Shown here piece after piece: positions 34,261 through 43,494 of a stretch of DNA of 64,000 nucleotides; position 1 is the first letter of the stretch, and each line of letters starts with the position of its first letter. A program made the position numbers and the translations under genes. The stretch is from Dethiobacter sp. (GTDB taxonomy: Bacteria > Bacillota_D > Dethiobacteria > Dethiobacterales > Dethiobacteraceae): the NCBI GenBank assembly GCA_018333395.1, contig JAGXSQ010000118.1:17573-81572 (forward strand), given 5' to 3'. The notes beneath the pieces were generated by a model, which had not been told where the DNA came from, searched no databases, and was given only the letters and a program-made list of their open reading frames with translations.

Positions 34261-35022
34261 TTAGCCGAACTTACCGGTGATGTAATCTTCCGTCCGCCGT
34301 TCCTTAGGGCTGGTAAACAAAACGGCTGTGCTGCCCACTTCCAGCACTTCGCCGTGGAGAAAAAAGGCCGTAGTATCGGAGACGCGTGCGGCCTGTTGCA
34401 TATTGTGCGTCACGATAACAATAGTCAGACTTTTCTTCAGGGAGCGGATCAGGTCTTCAATTTTTTGCGTGGCAATGGGATCTAAGGCCGAAGTAGGCTC
34501 GTCCATCAAAAGAACTGCCGGCTCCACCGCCAGCACGCGGGCAATGCAGAGACGCTGTTGCTGTCCGCCGGAAAGACGCATCGCCGACCGGTTTAAATCA
34601 TCCTTGACCTCATCCCACAGCGCTGCTTCGCGCAAACTCTTTTCCACAATCATGTCCAGTTTTTTTCGGTCCCTGACTTTATGGATCCTCGGGCCATACG
34701 CCACATTTTCATAAATTGTTTTGGGGAAAGGATTGGGCTTTTGGAAAACCATGCCTACTTTTTTGCGCAACGAGACTACATCGCAACTCTTACTGTAGAT
34801 TTCCTGGTTATCAATCATGATTTTACCCTCACAGCGCACACTGTCAATCAGGTCGTTTAGGCGGTTCAAGGAACGCAGAAAAGTAGATTTTCCACAGCCC
34901 GAAGGACCAATCAGCGCTGTTATTTCTTTTTCCGTAACATACAGGTCAATATTCTTTAAGGCCTGGAAGTTCCCATAATGAAGGTTAAAATTATCGACCT
35001 GTATCTTGGGTAGCTTTTGCAT
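34261..35022 (-). CDS. pstB: phosphate ABC transporter ATPase PstB
   Basis: 253 aa from the ATG at 35022, which has GGAGG upstream (the longer frame adds 24 residues reaching into pstA). ABC motifs: Walker [13 protein letters not shown]-loop [19 protein letters not shown], signature [18 protein letters not shown], Walker [13 protein letters not shown] and H-loop VTHNMQQA. Canonical length and sequence for PstB. Confidence 0.97.
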   Translation of the reverse strand: MQKLPKIQVDNFNLHYGNFQALKNIDLYVTEKEITALIGPSGCGKSTFLRSLNRLNDLIDSVRCEGKIMIDNQEIYSKSCDVVSLRKKVGMVFQKPNPFPKTIYENVAYGPRIHKVRDRKKLDMIVEKSLREAALWDEVKDDLNRSAMRLSGGQQQRLCIARVLAVEPAVLLMDEPTSALDPIATQKIEDLIRSLKKSLTIVIVTHNMQQAARVSDTTAFFLHGEVLEVGSTAVLFTSPKERRTEDYITGKFG

Positions 35023-35044
35023 AGTTTCCTCCTGAAACTTTTTG

Positions 35045-35911
35045 TTAGCCGCGCAATTTTCGGCGGTAGTAAGCGCGTAAAACAATAGCAGCAAAATTCA
35101 TGGCCAGAACGACAGTCACTAGGACGACAGCCGTCCCGTAAGCTAGCGGCCGCACCTTTTCCACAGCATGATGCTGGGTAGCCATGATAAAAAGGTGATA
35201 AGGCAGAGCCATGAATTGTGAATCGATGGAAGTTGGTAGCCTAGGCAGGAAGAAAGCAGCTCCGGTAAACAAAATAGGCGCCGTCTCCCCTGTAGCCCGC
35301 GACAGGCCTAGAATCATACCGGTCAGGATTCCCGGGAAGGCCGAAGGTATAACATTAGTCCGGATAGAGTGCCATTTGCTCGCACCCAGAGCCAACGCTC
35401 CCTCTCGATAAGCGTCCGGCACTGATTTTAAAGCTTCTTCTGCCGTGGTGATGATAACCGGCAGCGTCAGCAACCCCAGCGTCAGCCCGGCAGAAAGGAT
35501 TGACGTGCCAAACGATAAGGAATGGACAAAAAGCGCCACCCCAAACATGCCGTAGACCATGGAAGGGACACCGGCTAGGTTGCGAATCGAAAGACGGATT
35601 ATGCGTGTCAACAAGTTCCTTTTGGCATATTCGTTAAGGTAGATGGCGGCAAAAAAACCGACAGGCATGCCGGCCAGTGCCGTAATAAAGGTCACATAAA
35701 TTGTCCCTAGGATCGCCGGCATAATGCCGCCTGCGGTCATGCCACTTCTAGGCGGGGCGGTGATGAACTCAAAGCTGATTACGCCAAAGCCCTTTTTAAC
35801 GATATCATAGAAAATATAAACTACCGCCAGAAAGACAAGGATCATCGTCAGACGTAGCAGGATGAACGGCATCGTTTCCGGCAAAAAAAGTTTTCTATCC
35901 TGCTCGTTCAT
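35045..35911 (-). CDS. pstA: phosphate ABC transporter permease PstA
   Basis: 288 aa with six membrane helices. The EAA-loop region is [20 protein letters not shown], with downstream [20 protein letters not shown]. It overlaps pstC by 4 bases and precedes pstB by 22 bases. Confidence 0.96.
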   Translation of the reverse strand: MNEQDRKLFLPETMPFILLRLTMILVFLAVVYIFYDIVKKGFGVISFEFITAPPRSGMTAGGIMPAILGTIYVTFITALAGMPVGFFAAIYLNEYAKRNLLTRIIRLSIRNLAGVPSMVYGMFGVALFVHSLSFGTSILSAGLTLGLLTLPVIITTAEEALKSVPDAYREGALALGASKWHSIRTNVIPSAFPGILTGMILGLSRATGETAPILFTGAAFFLPRLPTSIDSQFMALPYHLFIMATQHHAVEKVRPLAYGTAVVLVTVVLAMNFAAIVLRAYYRRKLRG

Positions 35912-36789
35912 CTTTTGGCCACCTCCCCGGCCTTGTGCAGGAAGATATCGGCCAGCAAGCTCAAGACAAACGTCATGGCAAATAAGACAAAGCCTACGGC
36001 AAACAAGGCGTAGTAATGAGTGGAGTTAAACGGCACCTCACCCATTTCAATGGCGATAGTAGCCGTCATGGTTCTGATGGAACTCAAAAAACCGGAAGGG
36101 AATTGCAGAGCGTTGCCTGTGGCCATGACAACCGTCATCGTCTCGCCGATGGCTCTGCCGATACCCAACATGACTGCGGCTGAAACACCGGAGAAAGCAG
36201 CCGGCAAGATGACACTTTTCACCGTCTGCCAGCGGTTTGCGCCAAGAGCCAGGGAGGCTTCCTTATACTCGCGTGGTACCGCTGTCAGTGCATCCTCGGA
36301 AATGCTTATAATGGTCGGTAGCGACATCAAAGCAAGAAGCAGGGAGCCGTTCAAGGCCGTTAACCCGTTAGGAATGTCAAAGAGCCTAGCCAGCAGAGGA
36401 TTCAAGACCACCAGTCCAAAAAAGCCGATAACCACAGAGGGCACACCGGCCAACAATTCTACAACCGGCTTCATCACTTCCCGCTCGAGGGGAGAAGCGA
36501 CTTCCGCCAGATAGACAGCACAAGCAATACCAACAGGAATAGCTACCACAGCAGCCCCAGCTGTGACCAGCAAGGTGCCAGCAACCAAAGTCAGGATGCC
36601 AAATGAAGCAGCCTCAAACCCAGACGGTCTCCATATTAAGCCCGCAAAAAACGGCACAATACCCACTTCTCTCCAGGCCATAAGGCTGTTGGAAAGCAGC
36701 AGGTAAAATATGCCTCCAAGAACAATGATTGCCAGCAGCCCGTTCAACAAAAAAAACAGTCGCATAGCCAGTTCTTTTTTATTTTCCAT
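35908..36789 (-). CDS. pstC: phosphate ABC transporter permease PstC
   Basis: 293 aa from the ATG at 36789 (GAGGAGG upstream; ten extra upstream residues are unlikely). Six membrane helices; the EAA loop reads VPREYKEASLALGANRWQTV, followed by GIGRAIGETMTVVMATGNA, characteristic of PstC. It pairs with PstA to form the channel for phosphate. Confidence 0.96.
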   Translation of the reverse strand: MENKKELAMRLFFLLNGLLAIIVLGGIFYLLLSNSLMAWREVGIVPFFAGLIWRPSGFEAASFGILTLVAGTLLVTAGAAVVAIPVGIACAVYLAEVASPLEREVMKPVVELLAGVPSVVIGFFGLVVLNPLLARLFDIPNGLTALNGSLLLALMSLPTIISISEDALTAVPREYKEASLALGANRWQTVKSVILPAAFSGVSAAVMLGIGRAIGETMTVVMATGNALQFPSGFLSSIRTMTATIAIEMGEVPFNSTHYYALFAVGFVLFAMTFVLSLLADIFLHKAGEVAKR

Positions 36790-36835
36790 CAGGGCCTCCT
36801 CTTTAGGATTGCAGGCCAAGCCCAGCCCAGCCAGG

Positions 36836-36862
36836 GGAGTAGGAGCGGCTTGCTCCTACTCC
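36836..36862. repeat. hairpin between pstS and pstC
   Basis: GGAGTAGGAGC, loop GGCTT, GCTCCTACTCC: a perfect 11-bp stem 15 bases after the pstS stop. Stem-loops here commonly stabilise the pstS transcript and reduce read-through, so that binding protein exceeds permease. No T-run follows. Confidence 0.7.
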
Positions 36863-36877
36863 GGCCAAGGTAAGGTT

Positions 36878-37804
36878 TTACTGTTTAAGGTGTTGATCAT
36901 TTTGTTGCCTATATTCGGGAGTAACCGGCAAAAATCCTTCCCGGGCGACAATTTCCTGACCCGCAGGACTTAGCTCAAATTCGATAAACTGGCGCAAAGC
37001 GCCGCTAGGCACGCCATTTAAAAACTGGTACAGCGGCCTGGTCAACGGGTATTGACCGCCAAGAACTTTCTCGTCGTCCAGCGGGCTGACAAAGGGACTG
37101 CCGGGATTTTCGGCCAGACTCAAGGCACGGAGGCCGGCGGCTTCTCTGACAAAACCAACGGCAGCATAGCCAATGCCGCTTTCATCAGCCCGGACCGCTT
37201 CTACGATTTGCGCGTTGCCAGGAAGGTTCAGCTTGGCCTGAGAATAGTCTTTCCCAAGCACTCTGTCGCGGAAAAAGACATAAGTGCCGGAGTTGCTTTG
37301 CCGTCCATAAAGAGTAATCGGGCTGTCCGCGCCACCGACTTCCTTCCAGTTGGTAATCTCCCCGGAAAAAATCTGTCCGACCTGTGCCAGAGTTAAATTT
37401 TCCACTGCATTATTAGCATGGACAATAACGGCCAGACCATCTAGCGCAAAAACTACCGGCACCGGGTTGACTGCGTTTGCCTTGGCCTGCGCGATTTCCT
37501 CCGCCCTTAGCGGGCGAGAGGAATTGGCAATATCAGTCTGCCCGTTAATCAGCGCAGCAATGCCTGCTCCCGAACCGCCTCCGGTCACGGCAAATTCGGC
37601 AACGTTATTGACCTTAACAAACTCTTCCACCAAGGCTTGTACCACGTTTACTTCGCTGTCGGAACCCTTGATTTGGAAAACGCCGCCATCTTGGGCGGGG
37701 GGTTCCGGCGGATTGGCCTGTCTCCCACAACCTGTCAGCATTCCGCCGAGAAGACCTACCACTACCAGCGTCGCCAGGACACTTACATAAATCTTTCTTT
37801 TCAT
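36878..37804 (-). CDS. pstS: phosphate-binding lipoprotein PstS
   Basis: 308 aa. A lipoprotein signal peptide (VLATLVVVGLLGGMLTGC, lipobox LTGC) is followed by a PBP_like_2 domain: FQIKGSDSEVNVVQALVEEF, TGGGSGAGIAALINGQTDIA, SGEITNWKEVGGAD and YGRQSNSGTYVFFRD (phosphate-binding S/T/G residues). It delivers phosphate to PstCA. A GAGGAGGG ribosome site and a phased Pho box lie upstream. Confidence 0.96.
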   Translation of the reverse strand: MKRKIYVSVLATLVVVGLLGGMLTGCGRQANPPEPPAQDGGVFQIKGSDSEVNVVQALVEEFVKVNNVAEFAVTGGGSGAGIAALINGQTDIANSSRPLRAEEIAQAKANAVNPVPVVFALDGLAVIVHANNAVENLTLAQVGQIFSGEITNWKEVGGADSPITLYGRQSNSGTYVFFRDRVLGKDYSQAKLNLPGNAQIVEAVRADESGIGYAAVGFVREAAGLRALSLAENPGSPFVSPLDDEKVLGGQYPLTRPLYQFLNGVPSGALRQFIEFELSPAGQEIVAREGFLPVTPEYRQQNDQHLKQ

Positions 37805-37842
37805 ACCTTATACCCTCCTCGAAAAATAGCATAATACTCTAC

Positions 37843-37896
37843 ATTATAATATATTATTGTTAACGGCAAAGGAACTTATTGTTAACTGTATGTTAA
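37843..37896 (-). promoter_or_regulatory. Pho box array and -10 of pstS
   Basis: On the minus strand TTAACA occurs at 37896-37891, 37885-37880 and 37863-37858; the missing member of the 11-bp phase (37874-37869) reads TTCCTT. This is the direct-repeat architecture of PhoP/PhoB boxes in Bacillota. TATAAT (37848-37843) follows 9 bases after the last repeat, placing transcription start about 30 bases before pstS. Confidence 0.82.
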
Positions 37897-37971
37897 CTTT
37901 TGATTTTCCACGGGAACGAGGATTTTTTACGTTGATGTGGAAAGGTATTGAAAAACAATGGGAGGGAAATT

Positions 37972-39069
37972 ATGCGCGACAGAGTGAAAAGGCTTGGTAT
38001 TCTCACCGGTGGCGGCGACTGTCCCGGACTGAATGCGGTAATCCGGGCGGTGGCCAAAACATCCTTCTACCGCTTTGGCATTGAAGTGGTAGGAATCACG
38101 AGCGGCTTTCGCGGTATGATTGAAAATGAGTGTTTTATGTTGGATGACAAGCATGTCTCCGGTATTCTGCATCGTGGTGGGACTATTTTAGGTACCACCA
38201 ACCGGGACAATCCTTTTCGCTATCCGGTTGGCAAAGATAACGGGAACGTAGTTTACAGCGATGTTTCCGAGCGGGCTATTGCCAACCTCGAGAAAATGGG
38301 TGTGGATGTTCTGGTGGTGGTGGGCGGAGACGGTAGCCTGAGCATCGCCAAGGAACTGCATGATAAAGGTGTGCGCGTTGTCGGTATCCCCAAAACGATC
38401 GACAATGACCTCTCCGCTACCGACGTGACCTTTGGTTTTGACACAGCCCTGCATACGGCCACCGATGCCATCGATAAACTCCATACGACCGCCGAGTCCC
38501 ACCATCGCGTCATGCTACTAGAAGTAATGGGGCGGAACGCTGGCTGGATTGCTCTGCACTCCGGCATGGCGGGCGGCGCGGACGTGATTTTGATTCCGGA
38601 AATTCCTTTCAGTTATGAATACGTTCTGAGCAAAATTAACGAGCGTCAAATGCGTGGTAAGAACTTTTCCATTATCGTCGTGGCCGAAGGGGCTTCACTC
38701 CCTGGCGGAAAGCATGTCTACCAACAACAAGTGGCGGATAATCCGTTACTGGACAAGCTCGGCGGCGTGACCGCAGTCGTTAGCCGCGAGATAGAACAAC
38801 GCTCCGGTATCGAAACACGCGTTACTGTACTGGGGCATCTGCAACGCGGCGGTCCCCCGACGCCTTTTGACCGCAACCTGGGAACGCGCTTCGGCGTCAA
38901 AGCCGTCGATTTGGCGCTGTCAGGGGAGTTCGGGCGCATGGTCTGCCTCTCTGGCAACAGCATCCAGTCGGTACCGCTGTCTGATGCCGTGGCCAGACAA
39001 AAACTTGTGGAACCTGACGGCGAACTGGTCCGGGCCGCCAAAGCAGTCGGCACTTCCTTCGGCGGCTAA
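37972..39069 (+). CDS. pfkA: 6-phosphofructokinase, probably ATP-dependent
   Basis: 365 aa from the ATG at 37972 (GGGAGGG upstream). [31 protein letters not shown] and IPKTIDNDL are the substrate loops; [12 protein letters not shown] and [14 protein letters not shown] follow. Glycine in GGDGS indicates ATP rather than pyrophosphate use, while lysine in PKTIDND is the form seen in group III enzymes of actinobacteria rather than PGTIDND of classical PfkA. It commits fructose-6-phosphate to glycolysis. It is divergent from pstS. Confidence 0.93.
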   Translation: MRDRVKRLGILTGGGDCPGLNAVIRAVAKTSFYRFGIEVVGITSGFRGMIENECFMLDDKHVSGILHRGGTILGTTNRDNPFRYPVGKDNGNVVYSDVSERAIANLEKMGVDVLVVVGGDGSLSIAKELHDKGVRVVGIPKTIDNDLSATDVTFGFDTALHTATDAIDKLHTTAESHHRVMLLEVMGRNAGWIALHSGMAGGADVILIPEIPFSYEYVLSKINERQMRGKNFSIIVVAEGASLPGGKHVYQQQVADNPLLDKLGGVTAVVSREIEQRSGIETRVTVLGHLQRGGPPTPFDRNLGTRFGVKAVDLALSGEFGRMVCLSGNSIQSVPLSDAVARQKLVEPDGELVRAAKAVGTSFGG

Positions 39070-39078
39070 GGAGGCAGC

Positions 39079-40359
39079 ATGTTTAAAGCGTTGACCATTG
39101 CCGGTTCTGATTCCGGAGGCGGTGCCGGTATGCAAACTGACCTGAAAACCTTTGCCGCACTGGGTGTGTATGGGACAAGCGTGATCACCGCGCTGACGGC
39201 ACAAAATACGCGCGGGGTCCACGGTATTCATAGCGTGCCAGCCACCTTTATTGTCTGCCAGCTGGAAGCCGTTCTTTCCGACATCCCGGTACACGCCGCC
39301 AAAACGGGGATGCTCGGCGAGGCAACGGCAATCAAAGAAGTAGCCCGGATGCTAACCAAACACCGTCTTGCCAGCTTAGTGGTTGATCCGGTAATGGTAG
39401 CGCAAAGCGGCGACACACTACTGGCGCAGGATGCTATTTCCGTCCTGCGTGACAAGCTGTTGCCTTTGGCCCTGCTTGTCACTCCTAACCTGCCCGAAGC
39501 TGGCGTCTTGCTGGACAGGGAAATCACGAGTTTGGAGCAGATGGAAACAGCGGCCAGGGATATCCATCTTTTGGGTCCCCGGTATGTACTGGTTAAAGGT
39601 GGCCACTTGCCGGGGGAAAAAATGGTGGATGTTTTTTATGACGGCAAGGATACGCACCATCTTTCCGTCGCCAAAATCAAGACCTCTCACACACACGGCA
39701 CCGGTTGCACTTACGCCGCCGCCGTCACCGCCTACCTAGCCCGCGGACATACTCCACTGGAAGCTGTCCATTTGGCTAAGAATTTTATCACGACGGCCAT
39801 CAGCCATGGGCTATGTGTCGGCCAAGGCTACGGTCCGACCGACCCGATGGGTGGCCTGCGGCGAGAACTGGCTGAACGTCGCGTTAGCGAAGAACTCTGC
39901 CATGCTTTCCTCGCCCTGCAAACGACGCCAGGCGCGGCAAAGCTTTTAGCCCCGGGTGTGTCTAACCTGTATTTTTGTCTGGAAGAAGCGAGCACGACTA
40001 AGGACTTGGCTGCTTTCCCTGCTCCCTTCTTCGTCTGCGATGGGCAAATCCGGGCTGCAGCCGGTCCGGTATTCGGCCACCAGTCATGGGCCGCTGACCT
40101 GCTGTTAGCAACCCACCGGCAAAACGCCCGCATACGTTCCTTGCTGGTCCTGCGTTTTGCGGAAGAAGCGCTTGAGGCCTCGGAAGTGCTGGGCTGGGCG
40201 CTGGGAAAGCTGGGCGAGCTAGAGCTGCCGAAGCTCCCCTGCATTGTCTTGGGCCGGGGCGGGCCTAGCGAAGAATTATTCATCGGTCTGCTGGGCTCCT
40301 CGCCGGCGGAGCTTGTCCGCGATTTCTCCGCTCTGGCCGGCCGTTTCCGCAGTTGCTAA
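39079..40359 (+). CDS. thiD: hydroxymethylpyrimidine (phosphate) kinase ThiD fused to ThiN-like domain
   Basis: 426 aa. Residues 1-260 are Thi[48 protein letters not shown] and [18 protein letters not shown] (catalytic GTGC loop). Residues about 265-426 resemble the ThiN thiamin-phosphate synthase domain of ThiDN fusions ([54 protein letters not shown]). The Arg and His reported as critical in ThiN seem substituted (GQI for GRI; W in the FGxxxH position), so the domain may be non-catalytic. AAGGAGG precedes the ATG, 9 bases after pfkA. Confidence 0.88.
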   Translation: MFKALTIAGSDSGGGAGMQTDLKTFAALGVYGTSVITALTAQNTRGVHGIHSVPATFIVCQLEAVLSDIPVHAAKTGMLGEATAIKEVARMLTKHRLASLVVDPVMVAQSGDTLLAQDAISVLRDKLLPLALLVTPNLPEAGVLLDREITSLEQMETAARDIHLLGPRYVLVKGGHLPGEKMVDVFYDGKDTHHLSVAKIKTSHTHGTGCTYAAAVTAYLARGHTPLEAVHLAKNFITTAISHGLCVGQGYGPTDPMGGLRRELAERRVSEELCHAFLALQTTPGAAKLLAPGVSNLYFCLEEASTTKDLAAFPAPFFVCDGQIRAAAGPVFGHQSWAADLLLATHRQNARIRSLLVLRFAEEALEASEVLGWALGKLGELELPKLPCIVLGRGGPSEELFIGLLGSSPAELVRDFSALAGRFRSC

Positions 40360-40379
40360 CTACCGGTACCCCCCGACGA

Positions 40380-41222
40380 TTAACCTGACTTTGTCCCCCT
40401 GTCCGGCTTTTGGTAAGGTACGGGGATATACTGGACGGAGGCTCGGCTGCGCAGGGGTTGGGGGAAAAGATCCATCAGCTCGTAGATTTCCTTGGGCAAA
40501 ATTCCGCACGCCTGCAGTCCCATCGTGGACAACTCCCGGCAAGTGATAGGGTGGTCGTGTGTCCACTGGCCCTCGGTAAGCTGGACGGCTATCTCCCGAG
40601 CACTCTCCTCACCCAGTTTGTCCGCAAGAATTTCTATCACCGTGCTTTTCACCTGTCTGATAGCCTTTTCCGCTATGTCGCCTAATATGAGCGTCTCGTC
40701 GTCCAGTTCGTTGACATCTTTGACCTGGATAGCTTTGAGAATGGAAACAGCGGGGAAATGCCCTATTTGTGGGTCCACGGGCCCAAGCACAGCATTGCCG
40801 TCCAAGACAATCTCATCGGCAGCCAAAGCGATTAAAGTGCCTCCTGACATAGCATAGTGGGGCACAAAAACAGTGACTTTGGCCTGGTGGTTTTTAATGG
40901 CGTGAGCAATTTGCTCCGAGGCCAGCACCAAGCCGCCGGGCGTGTGCAGCAAGACATCAATCGGCATTTCTGGCGGTGTCAGCCTGATGGCGCGCAACAC
41001 CTGCTCGGAATCTTCGATGTTAATATATTTGGTAAGCGGGATACCAAGCAGCGAAAGAGACTCCTGCCGGTGAATCATAGTAATAACACGGGATCCCCTT
41101 TTCCGTTCTAGGTCCCGGATCAGGCGGATGCGAACCGCCCCCAGCCTCGCCTGTTTAAACATGGGACTCAAAGCAGAGATAATAAAAAACACCCAGAGGA
41201 TTTGAAAAAAATTGAAGTCCAT
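40380..41222 (-). CDS. SDH-type Clp-fold membrane serine protease
   Basis: 280 aa from the ATG at 41222 (AGGGGG upstream; the longer frame adds 31 residues). An N-terminal membrane helix (FFQILWVFFIISALSPMF) anchors a ClpP/crotonase-like domain: DVLLHTPGGLVLASEQIA, VPHYAMSGGTLIALAADEIVLD (catalytic Ser), AVLGPVDPQIG (Asp) and EGQWTHDHPI (His). This Ser-Asp-His order defines the SDH (DUF114) proteinases. The substrate is unknown. It is the last gene after the sirtuin and FtsA-like genes. Confidence 0.88.
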   Translation of the reverse strand: MDFNFFQILWVFFIISALSPMFKQARLGAVRIRLIRDLERKRGSRVITMIHRQESLSLLGIPLTKYINIEDSEQVLRAIRLTPPEMPIDVLLHTPGGLVLASEQIAHAIKNHQAKVTVFVPHYAMSGGTLIALAADEIVLDGNAVLGPVDPQIGHFPAVSILKAIQVKDVNELDDETLILGDIAEKAIRQVKSTVIEILADKLGEESAREIAVQLTEGQWTHDHPITCRELSTMGLQACGILPKEIYELMDLFPQPLRSRASVQYIPVPYQKPDRGTKSG

Positions 41223-41344
41223 TGATGTTAGCCCCCTTTGACTAAATGTACTTTCTCGGAAACTCTCAAGCTGGGGTACAAAATGAGCAAACAAGGATTT
41301 AGCCTGTTGAACCACAGACTGTAATTGTCAACGCTGTGCCTCTT

Positions 41345-43492
41345 TCAAGCTGACCAGCCTATTTCCAGGAGGTCACCGTTTTTAACAGGGGTGGTAAACT
41401 GAGCATCGCGGCCGTTGATTCGCAATACCAGGCGATTGCCGCCGGATGGCGGAGGGCTGGGCAGTTTAACCAGGTCGAGGATGTCTGCCAGCGTTCTTTC
41501 GTAATCCACCTCTCTGATTTCCACATTATCGCCGTGGAACAGTAGCGTCTCAGCCGGCACGTCGTCTCCGTCCTTTTTAAAAAAGACTTCCTTGACCGGA
41601 ACTGACAGGAGCTGCTTATTGACATGCAGCTCTATTTTTTCTGACCTAGCTTCTGTCAGAGTGCTGACAGTGGGGTAAGAGCCATCAAGACGCGTTTCGA
41701 TAAGGTCGCCATCGGAAACAGGCGTGTTGTGGACGGCAGCCCGGCCATTGACCCTTACTGTTTTCGGCCCGTAAGGCACCTCCCGTTCTGTTCCGTTCAC
41801 CCTGACCTTAATTGCCCCGCCATCCAGTTCCGTAGTCAAATTAAGTTGCTCCAACACCCAGGACAGGGGCATTGTTCTAAGGACGCGCAACTTATCCCTG
41901 TCCCGAAACTCAGCCTCCGCTGCCAGCAGTTGTCCGCCGCGGTAAACCGGAGGCGTCAGCCCGTGCCTGACAGCATTCAGCGTGATGTGAAAAGGAGATA
42001 TCTTGGACAGCAGGGTGGCCATGTTGACCATAGCATCGGCACCTGGACTGCCCGGTTGACATGCAATCTCGTCCCCCTGCCCGATTTTTGTTTCCAGAGT
42101 GGCAGGCGACCCATTAACAGTGATGCGGGCTATCTCTCCCATTTCTCCAGGAAAGGTAAGCAGCTGTTCATTTACTTCCAGACTGACGCCCGTGCCTGGC
42201 CGGCCAAGGAGCTCACGAGAACCGATGCCGGCAGCCAGCAAAGCATCAGCCACACTGCCGCGGCCCAAGTCCATGACATCGATTTTCTGCCCGTTGACGC
42301 TGACACACCAAAAAAGCAACGCCTCCCGCTGCAGAGCGGTATAAGCAATACCAAGCGGCGTGACCAGTTCCGGCCCCCTGTATTGCCGGGACTTATCCGG
42401 CAGCAACCCGACCATCTCTTTACCTTTAATCGTCACTCGCGATTCATCAAGCCCCAGATGCCGCGCAATAACAGCGGGGAGTCCGGGGATCAGGCTACCG
42501 CCGCCGACGCAGAAAACAGCCTGCGGAGCGACGCCGTTATGCCGCAGGATAGTGTCAGCAATCTTCTGTCCCAGTGCCTCCAGCGCCGGCGCCAGCGCCT
42601 CTATAACCTCTGCTGTTGCCAGCGTTATTTTCTCTCCCAAGATGTTTTTTATGGTGAGCTTGCCGCTGCCGCCCAGTTTCCTTTTCAGGTCTTCGCCGTC
42701 CATAAAGTCAAGTAGAAAGCGTTGACAGAGCGCTTCTGTGATTTCATCGCCAGCCACCGGCACCATATCGTAAGCATAGGCCATCCCTTCACGGGTAATG
42801 GCGATATCAGAAGTGCCGGCTCCCACATCAACCAAGGCCAGGTTGAGCGTACGCAGGCTGTCGGGAACAACCATCCGTAGTGCGGCAATGGGCTCCAGCG
42901 TCAAGCTCCGTAGCCGGAGGCCGGCTGCTTCCAGTACGCCGCGCAGCGAGTCTACCACCACTCGTGGCAGGAACGTGGCGATCACCTCACACCCGGCCTT
43001 AGAACCACGCTGGCCAAGCAGGTTGCCGATAGGCGATTCGTCCAGAAGATAGCGGGTAACACTAAAGCCCACGCAGTGGAACTGTTCCGCAAAGCGCGCT
43101 TTAGCGCTAGGAGCCGTAAGCAGCTGCTGTTGCGCCTGGAGGACAGCCGCATACTCTAGTTGCAGGATTTCTTCCTCACGCAGGCGCTGCGAGGATTGGA
43201 CAGACATACTGGCGCTGCCGCGCAGCGTGCAAAGCAAGCGACCTGCCGCCGCTACGGCTGCAGCATCTAGCGGAGAGGCGGTCTGTTGTTGCAAACGTGT
43301 ACGAATTTGGGACACTACTTCTGCCACTCTGGGAATATCGTGGATTTGTCCGTCCAGCATAGCGCGTGTCTGGTGCTCCAGTGTCTCCACGGCCACAATT
43401 TTTGTGTCTCCATCGGCCACACCCAAAAGCAGGCCGGTAACTTTGCGAGTGCCGATGTCGAGTGCCAGCAGGGGAGTGCTTGTTGATTCCAT
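41345..43492 (-). CDS. FtsA-like ATPase with C-terminal beta-grasp-like repeats
   Basis: 715 aa, against about 420 for FtsA. The N-terminal 400 residues carry the actin-fold phosphate loops (LALDIGTRKVTGLLLG, LALVDVGAGTSDIAI), a GDEITEAL segment and VFCVGGGSLIPGLPAVIARHL. The remaining 315 residues contain at least three short modules of the type VNG...TPV..GD.IE (ITVNGSPATLETKIGQGDEI, VRVNGRAAVHNTPVSDGDLI, LRINGRDAQFTTPVKNGDLL), resembling TGS/ThiS beta-grasp folds. No FtsA membrane-targeting helix is seen at the C terminus. It starts 3 bases after the sirtuin stop. Function unknown. Confidence 0.8.
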   Translation of the reverse strand: MESTSTPLLALDIGTRKVTGLLLGVADGDTKIVAVETLEHQTRAMLDGQIHDIPRVAEVVSQIRTRLQQQTASPLDAAAVAAAGRLLCTLRGSASMSVQSSQRLREEEILQLEYAAVLQAQQQLLTAPSAKARFAEQFHCVGFSVTRYLLDESPIGNLLGQRGSKAGCEVIATFLPRVVVDSLRGVLEAAGLRLRSLTLEPIAALRMVVPDSLRTLNLALVDVGAGTSDIAITREGMAYAYDMVPVAGDEITEALCQRFLLDFMDGEDLKRKLGGSGKLTIKNILGEKITLATAEVIEALAPALEALGQKIADTILRHNGVAPQAVFCVGGGSLIPGLPAVIARHLGLDESRVTIKGKEMVGLLPDKSRQYRGPELVTPLGIAYTALQREALLFWCVSVNGQKIDVMDLGRGSVADALLAAGIGSRELLGRPGTGVSLEVNEQLLTFPGEMGEIARITVNGSPATLETKIGQGDEIACQPGSPGADAMVNMATLLSKISPFHITLNAVRHGLTPPVYRGGQLLAAEAEFRDRDKLRVLRTMPLSWVLEQLNLTTELDGGAIKVRVNGTEREVPYGPKTVRVNGRAAVHNTPVSDGDLIETRLDGSYPTVSTLTEARSEKIELHVNKQLLSVPVKEVFFKKDGDDVPAETLLFHGDNVEIREVDYERTLADILDLVKLPSPPPSGGNRLVLRINGRDAQFTTPVKNGDLLEIGWSA

Positions 43493-43494
43493 CT

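Noticed and set aside
36836..36862. Second MITE at the pstS-pstC hairpin
   Set aside because: Only the hairpin is present; there are no terminal repeats or target duplications around it, and its position suits an mRNA-stabilising stem-loop.
38990..39079. TPP riboswitch before thiD
   Set aside because: thiD begins 9 bases after pfkA; there is no room for a riboswitch and no THI-box sequence in the 3' end of pfkA.
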